Below, piece by piece: positions 41,199 through 45,164 of a stretch of DNA of 45,164 nt; position 1 is the stretch's first letter, and each line of letters starts with the position of its first letter. Source of the DNA: an uncultured Chloroflexota bacterium (GTDB lineage: Bacteria; Chloroflexota; Anaerolineae; Caldilineales; Caldilineaceae); assembly GCA_903858085.1 (NCBI GenBank), contig CAIOHJ010000171.1, forward strand, positions 1 to 45,164, given 5' to 3'. Below the pieces are notes generated by a model that saw nothing but the letters and a program-made list of their open reading frames with translations, made no database searches and was not told the DNA's origin. Made by a program: the position numbers and the translations under genes.

Positions 41199-41331
41199 CC
41201 TCCAACTCAGCCAACTGGGATAACCCGAACGACGAGGAAACAGAGCGAAGGGAAGCGAACAGAACGGCTTTTAGACAAGCCAGGATTCTGGACCGATGGA
41301 ACAGCAGAGCTCCAGTTGGCTGAGTTGGAGG
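41199..41331. repeat. 133-bp element bounded by a perfect 20-bp inverted repeat
   Basis: CCTCCAACTCAGCCAACTGG (41199-41218) is the exact reverse complement of 41312-41331. The 93 bp between are purine-rich and contain the small hairpin GGCTT-TTAGAC-AAGCC (41266-41281) and an overlapping CCAG/CTGG stem. There is no ORF and no visible target-site duplication. It lies between two terminator-like hairpins. It could be a small structured RNA, a MITE-like remnant or part of the transcript-end structure. Confidence 0.6.
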
Positions 41332-41336
41332 GAGAT

Positions 41337-41373
41337 ACAAAGGGACGGCGTGTGCGGAACGCCGTCCCTTTGT
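41337..41373. terminator. Bidirectional intrinsic terminator
   Basis: ACAAAGGGACGGCG (41337-41350) pairs perfectly with 41360-41373 (14 bp, 9-nt loop). On the plus strand it ends in a T-rich CCCTTTGTTTG. On the minus strand, 11 bp after the SDR stop codon, the stem ends in CCCTTTGT. It is best placed to end the SDR operon on the minus strand. Confidence 0.72.
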
Positions 41374-41384
41374 TTGTAGCCGAT

Positions 41385-42164
41385 TCAGCGATAGGTACCA
41401 ATAATTTTTTGGTGGTCGAAGTCGATCTCGGCGCCGCTCATCAGGGCACCTTTGTCAGAGAGCAGCCACAGGACCAGACTCGAGACATCGGTGGGGCGCA
41501 AAATACGTCCAAAGGGAGCTTGGGCGTCTGCCAGTTCGAGCCAGTTGGCAGGGCGACCTTCGCTGCGTTGGACCGCATCTTCGTTGGGGGTGGCCATCCA
41601 ACCGACGTTGATGCAGTTGACGCGAATGCGTTCTGCGCCCAGTGCAGCCGCTGCATTTTTGGTGAGGACCGCCAGCCCGCCTTTGGAGGTGCTATAAACG
41701 GTGAGATTGGTCTGACCGCCGCGACCGTTGATACTGCCGATGTTGACGATGCTGCCGCCACGGCCTTCTCGACGCATGATTTTGGCAGTTTCTTGCATCA
41801 GAAAAAAAGGAGCCCTCAAGTTGATCGCCATGATCCGTTCCCACAGTTCGATGGTTGTGTCGTAGACCGACCCCCGTTCGGTGGAAGCGGCGCAGTTGAC
41901 CAGACCATCGATCCGTCCAAACTGTTGGTCGGCAGTTCGAATGACAGAGAGGCAGTCATCGAGCGAGGCAAGGTCAGCCGGTACAAAATGTGTGGGGCAA
42001 CCGTCTGCGCTCAGTTCGGCAGCAACACGATCGCCATTGGGGCGATTGCGTCCGCAAAGCACGAGGCCTGCTGCCCCTTGTTGGGCAGCATTGCGTGCGA
42101 TCTCTTCGCCCAGCCCTTGTGTGCCGCCGGTGACAACGATGATCGAGCCAGCCAATTCAGCCAT
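41385..42164 (-). CDS. Short-chain dehydrogenase/reductase
   Basis: This is a 259-residue classical SDR. The cofactor motif TGGTQGLG spans residues 12-19. The catalytic tetrad Asn115, Ser144 (IGSINGRGG), Tyr157 and Lys161 (YSTSKGG) is complete. The C-terminal part has the loop VGWMATPNEDAVQ, which contacts the substrate in the family. CGRN after beta-2 suggests NADP(H) preference. The substrate is unknown. The start overlaps the end of the hydrolase gene by 8 bp, and the gene ends just before a bidirectional terminator, so it is the last gene of the four-gene minus-strand operon. Confidence 0.92.
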   Translation of the reverse strand: MAELAGSIIVVTGGTQGLGEEIARNAAQQGAAGLVLCGRNRPNGDRVAAELSADGCPTHFVPADLASLDDCLSVIRTADQQFGRIDGLVNCAASTERGSVYDTTIELWERIMAINLRAPFFLMQETAKIMRREGRGGSIVNIGSINGRGGQTNLTVYSTSKGGLAVLTKNAAAALGAERIRVNCINVGWMATPNEDAVQRSEGRPANWLELADAQAPFGRILRPTDVSSLVLWLLSDKGALMSGAEIDFDHQKIIGTYR

Positions 42165-43020
42165 TTTGTTGCTCCTGACAAAGACTGTTGCGCACAGAAT
42201 GCTCGGGGATGTGGTCAGCCAGGATAAAATCGAGCCAACGCGAAACCAGCAAAGACGGAGCCTCTATCATCGGGCTATGGCCGACACCCTGCAGAATTTC
42301 CAGATTGCTGGCACCCGGTATCGCAATCAAAGTCCGGGTCGTGGCGTTGCGGTCGACAATCGTGTCCAACTCTCCCCAGACCAATAAGGCCGGCAAGGTG
42401 ATTCGCTGGGCTTCAGCGAAGCGGTTCCATTGAGACAAGCTGCGGGCAATTTCAGTAAAGGCAGCAGGTGCCATCTGGCCTGCATCTTCGACCAACATCT
42501 CAAAAAAATCAGCTGCCGGGGTGTTGTCGAACGGCACAGTTGGCATCAACAGACGCAAAGCGTCGCGACGCAACAAGCGATCTTCCCGCATCTGTTCGAG
42601 CACTCGATAGCCTTCCAGCGGCGTGAACACGCCTTCGACCGGCACCGTGTCAACCAAAGTCAGCGTGGCAACCCTATGTGGATTTTGCAGCACATACTCG
42701 ACCGCAATGGCGCCGCTGCTGGAATGTGCCATCAGATGAAATTCATCCCAGTCCCATGCGGTGACCAGAGCGGCCAGGTCAGCGGCCATCTCCTCGATCG
42801 CATAGCCATCTGCTGCCTTTTCGCTCTGGCCACATCCACGCAGGTCGGGGGCAATGGCATAGATCGAATCAGGCAGGGACTCAAAAAAGGGGAGCCACCA
42901 ACGGCTTGTGCCGTAACTGCCATGCAGCAGCAGCAGCGGAATTCCATCGTCTTTGCCTGTGCTGCGGCAAAAAAAGCGCAGACGGGCAGTTTGTGTAAAA
43001 AAGGAGTGGCATGGTGACAT
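42157..43020 (-). CDS. Alpha/beta hydrolase
   Basis: This 287-residue protein is of the epoxide-hydrolase/haloperoxidase-like fold family. Visible elements are the oxyanion HGSYGTSRWW, the APDLRGCGQSE block, nucleophile Ser100 in MAHSSSGAIA (a variant of the GHSxGG elbow), acid Asp in WGELDTIVD and the catalytic His in GVGHSPMIE. The triad is complete. It should hydrolyse an ester, lactone or similar bond in the cytoplasm, and the substrate is unknown. No Shine-Dalgarno is visible. The ATG at 43020 is 3 bp after the stop of the upstream gene, which suggests coupled translation. Confidence 0.92.
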   Translation of the reverse strand: MSPCHSFFTQTARLRFFCRSTGKDDGIPLLLLHGSYGTSRWWLPFFESLPDSIYAIAPDLRGCGQSEKAADGYAIEEMAADLAALVTAWDWDEFHLMAHSSSGAIAVEYVLQNPHRVATLTLVDTVPVEGVFTPLEGYRVLEQMREDRLLRRDALRLLMPTVPFDNTPAADFFEMLVEDAGQMAPAAFTEIARSLSQWNRFAEAQRITLPALLVWGELDTIVDRNATTRTLIAIPGASNLEILQGVGHSPMIEAPSLLVSRWLDFILADHIPEHSVRNSLCQEQQNG

Positions 43021-43023
43021 GGT

Positions 43024-43419
43024 TCAGCGGGTTCGTCGGGCGAGTTCAGCTTCTTCGGGCAAAAAGAACAACAGGAGGGCCGCAGCAGCGGCGGCGACAG
43101 CAGGACCTTCTACCCGGCCGACCTCATCTTCGCCCAGGATCAGCCCGCCTCGGCTGACAACACCGTCGGGGTCGACCCAGCCAAGCTCACCGCCCTCGAA
43201 CAGGCCATGGCTGCGCACCCGGCCATCGACGGTGAATGTGCCCAGCTCGCGTTCGTCGAACGCTGTCTTGCAAAAGAGATGGCCGTCCCTGCTGACACGC
43301 CCGACAAGGACACCCTCCCCCCAACGCAGGCGGTAGATCTGTCCAGCTGCATCGACAAACCCAATGGCAGAGTCCTCTCTCCCGTCAACTGTTCGATAGA
43401 TGAGTGTGTTTGTGGACAT
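43024..43419 (-). CDS. Small repeat protein resembling the 4-fold beta-flower family
   Basis: The protein has 131 residues and starts 2 bp after the stop of the phosphatase-like gene. It contains four irregular repeats with the pattern GxVDxxGxIxxxxxxxG: GFVDAAGQIYRLRWGEG, GRVSRDGHLFCKTAFDE, GTFTVDGRVRSHGLFEG and GWVDPDGVVSRGGLILG. An Ala/Leu-rich tail (PAVAAAAAALLLFFLPEE) may be a short membrane-associated segment. The repeats fit what I remember of the 4-fold beta-flower proteins common in Chloroflexota. The assignment is tentative and the family's function is not known. Confidence 0.68.
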   Translation of the reverse strand: MSTNTLIYRTVDGREDSAIGFVDAAGQIYRLRWGEGVLVGRVSRDGHLFCKTAFDERELGTFTVDGRVRSHGLFEGGELGWVDPDGVVSRGGLILGEDEVGRVEGPAVAAAAAALLLFFLPEEAELARRTR

Positions 43420-43421
43420 TT

Positions 43422-44216
43422 TTACCGCGGATTGGAAAAAGAGAGCCCTGCAACGAATTCTTGCAAGATCGACGGATTGGCGGCAGCGAAGACTGGCATT
43501 GGCCTGGAGACATACTCACCGCTGTCAGCAGCCAGTGGAAAAATGGGCTGCTGTTGCCAGCTCTCCAATACCCCCCCTGCTTCGACCACAACCAGCCAGG
43601 CAGCGGCCAGATCCCAAATTTTGGGGGTCGCCTCCACTGCCATCATCGCCGTTCCGTCTGCAACTTTACAAAGGTGGTAGGCGGCACTGCCGCAAATCCG
43701 GCTTTTCAGCCGGGTCTGTATCTGCAGAAGCTTGTCGGTGCGCGTGCACTTCATCATCAACTGCTCACGGCCGATGGCGGTGTCACGGCCGGTGTGAATC
43801 GGCCTCCTGTTGCGTTGAGCGCCGCCGCCGGCCACCGCCGAAAAGGTCTCTCGAAGCAACGGAAAATGGATGACACCGACGACCGGGCATCCTTGATGCA
43901 GGAGCGCGATGCTGATCCCCCAGATCGGCAACCCGCGTGCAAAATTGGTGGTGCCATCGATCGGGTCGACAACCCAGGTGAAGTCACTCTTTGCATCGTA
44001 GGAGGTCACTTGCTCTTCGCTGAGGACACGATGGGCGGGAACATGAGCGGCCAGGCGCTGCGCAATCATGTGGTCGATTGCCAGATCGGTCGCAGTCACC
44101 AGTGAGCCATCATCTTTGTGCCGGGCAGGGTGCTGACGAAACTGAGAAACTGCCTGCTCGCCACATTCAGTGGCAAGCGTGATTGCAAACTCCAAAAGAG
44201 GCATCCATTCCAACAT
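43422..44216 (-). CDS. Inositol monophosphatase-family protein
   Basis: The protein has 264 residues from ATG 44216. The open frame extends to 44315, but a promoter lies inside that extension. The metal-binding signatures are present: Glu67-Glu68 in LSEEQ, DPIDGTTNF (residues 84-92) and the late IWDLAAAWLVVVEAGG. Members dephosphorylate inositol-1-phosphate, other sugar phosphates or 3'-phosphoadenosine-5'-phosphate using Mg2+. Exact specificity cannot be read from the sequence. It is the first gene of the minus-strand operon with the beta-flower-like protein, hydrolase and SDR. Confidence 0.9.
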   Translation of the reverse strand: MLEWMPLLEFAITLATECGEQAVSQFRQHPARHKDDGSLVTATDLAIDHMIAQRLAAHVPAHRVLSEEQVTSYDAKSDFTWVVDPIDGTTNFARGLPIWGISIALLHQGCPVVGVIHFPLLRETFSAVAGGGAQRNRRPIHTGRDTAIGREQLMMKCTRTDKLLQIQTRLKSRICGSAAYHLCKVADGTAMMAVEATPKIWDLAAAWLVVVEAGGVLESWQQQPIFPLAADSGEYVSRPMPVFAAANPSILQEFVAGLSFSNPR

Positions 44217-44222
44217 GCCTAT

Positions 44223-44251
44223 ATTATGCCTGCCAACAGCCCGATTGACAA
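44223..44251 (-). promoter_or_regulatory. Candidate leaderless promoter of the inositol-monophosphatase operon
   Basis: On the minus strand TTGTCA (44251-44246, 5 of 6), a 17-bp spacer and CATAAT (44228-44223, 5 of 6) end 6 nt before ATG 44216. The transcript should begin at the start codon, and there is no good Shine-Dalgarno. The geometry is the same as before the G5/3D gene. Confidence 0.6.
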
Positions 44252-44314
44252 TTAGGCATTCTGCCAGATCGCTGGAGCACGTCTTGCTGTGTTTGTCGCG
44301 TAAAAATACAGACA

Positions 44315-44343
44315 TTTACAAAAATATCGGTTTGTGGTAAAAA
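44315..44343 (+). promoter_or_regulatory. Candidate promoter of the right-edge surface-protein gene
   Basis: TTTACA (44315-44320, 5 of 6), a 17-bp spacer and TAAAAA (44338-44343, 4 of 6) end 9 nt before ATG 44353. The A/T-rich stretch 44326-44350 supports a promoter here. A consensus TTGACA at 44245-44250 has no -10 partner. Confidence 0.42.
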
Positions 44344-44352
44344 AAATATCCC

Positions 44353-45164
<812 letters not shown>

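Noticed and set aside
44245..44250. Consensus TTGACA on the plus strand
   Set aside because: No -10 at the expected distance. It is the complement of the minus-strand -35.
44217..44315. N-terminal extension of the inositol-monophosphatase gene by 33 codons
   Set aside because: It contains a good -35/-10 pair directly before ATG 44216 and has no family sequence.

Overview
The window looks like a piece of a Chloroflexota chromosome (probably Caldilineae/Anaerolineae-like). This is an inference from gene content: a moderately high GC sequence with two DUF2298 'YYY' membrane proteins, an Agl23-type membrane protein, several GT-C (family 39-like) glycosyltransferases, a eukaryotic-type UDP-glucose pyrophosphorylase, many LysM/TP-repeat surface proteins and one dnaN. 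No rRNA, tRNA, insertion sequence, phage or CRISPR array was recognised. Almost all of the window is densely coding.

Left part (1-11420): a secreted S8 protease (cut by the left edge), a UDPGP-family UTP-glucose-1-phosphate uridylyltransferase and a small membrane protein lie on the minus strand. A metallophosphoesterase and a zinc-ribbon/BON/LysM protein follow on the plus strand, each with a good sigma70-like promoter. The beta clamp gene dnaN is on the minus strand. The 340 bp upstream of it holds a possible small ORF and a perfect DnaA box with a second imperfect one. Next come a fusion of a degenerate histidine-phosphatase domain to a SAM methyltransferase, ybaK, an unknown membrane-anchored protein and an aldo/keto reductase that ends in a 23-bp hairpin.

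Central part (11422-33833): a large envelope-glycan block. A TP-rich surface protein and a GT39 enzyme lie on the minus strand. Divergent from them is a seven-gene plus-strand run: YabE-like G5/3D protein, GT39-DUF2298 fusion (1565 aa), stand-alone DUF2298 protein, GT-C-like protein lacking the usual Asp of the DE motif, Agl23-like protein with a six-bladed NHL propeller, GT39 protein with two PA14 modules and a second propeller, and a LysM-M23 endopeptidase. Gene spacing is -4 to +33 bp, so it is probably one transcript. The best reading is assembly or transfer of a lipid-linked glycan on the outer face of the membrane together with wall remodelling. The substrate is unknown. This block is the best candidate for an undescribed system.

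Right part (33905-45164): a minus-strand operon thrH - 4-TM protein - zwf - pgl - methyltransferase - MFS transporter (entry to the oxidative pentose phosphate pathway). Then comes a secreted LysM protein with a 96-bp internal duplication, and a 265-bp gap packed with inverted repeats including a 20-bp perfect pair. A minus-strand operon of inositol-monophosphatase-like enzyme, beta-flower-like protein, alpha/beta hydrolase and SDR follows. A TP-repeat surface protein runs off the right edge.

A recurring feature is a -10 element only 6-10 nt before the ATG (15012 minus, 15167 plus, 44216 minus, 12474 minus), which suggests leaderless or nearly leaderless transcripts. Where promoters are not of this type, genes usually have clear Shine-Dalgarno sequences or overlap the preceding stop codon.
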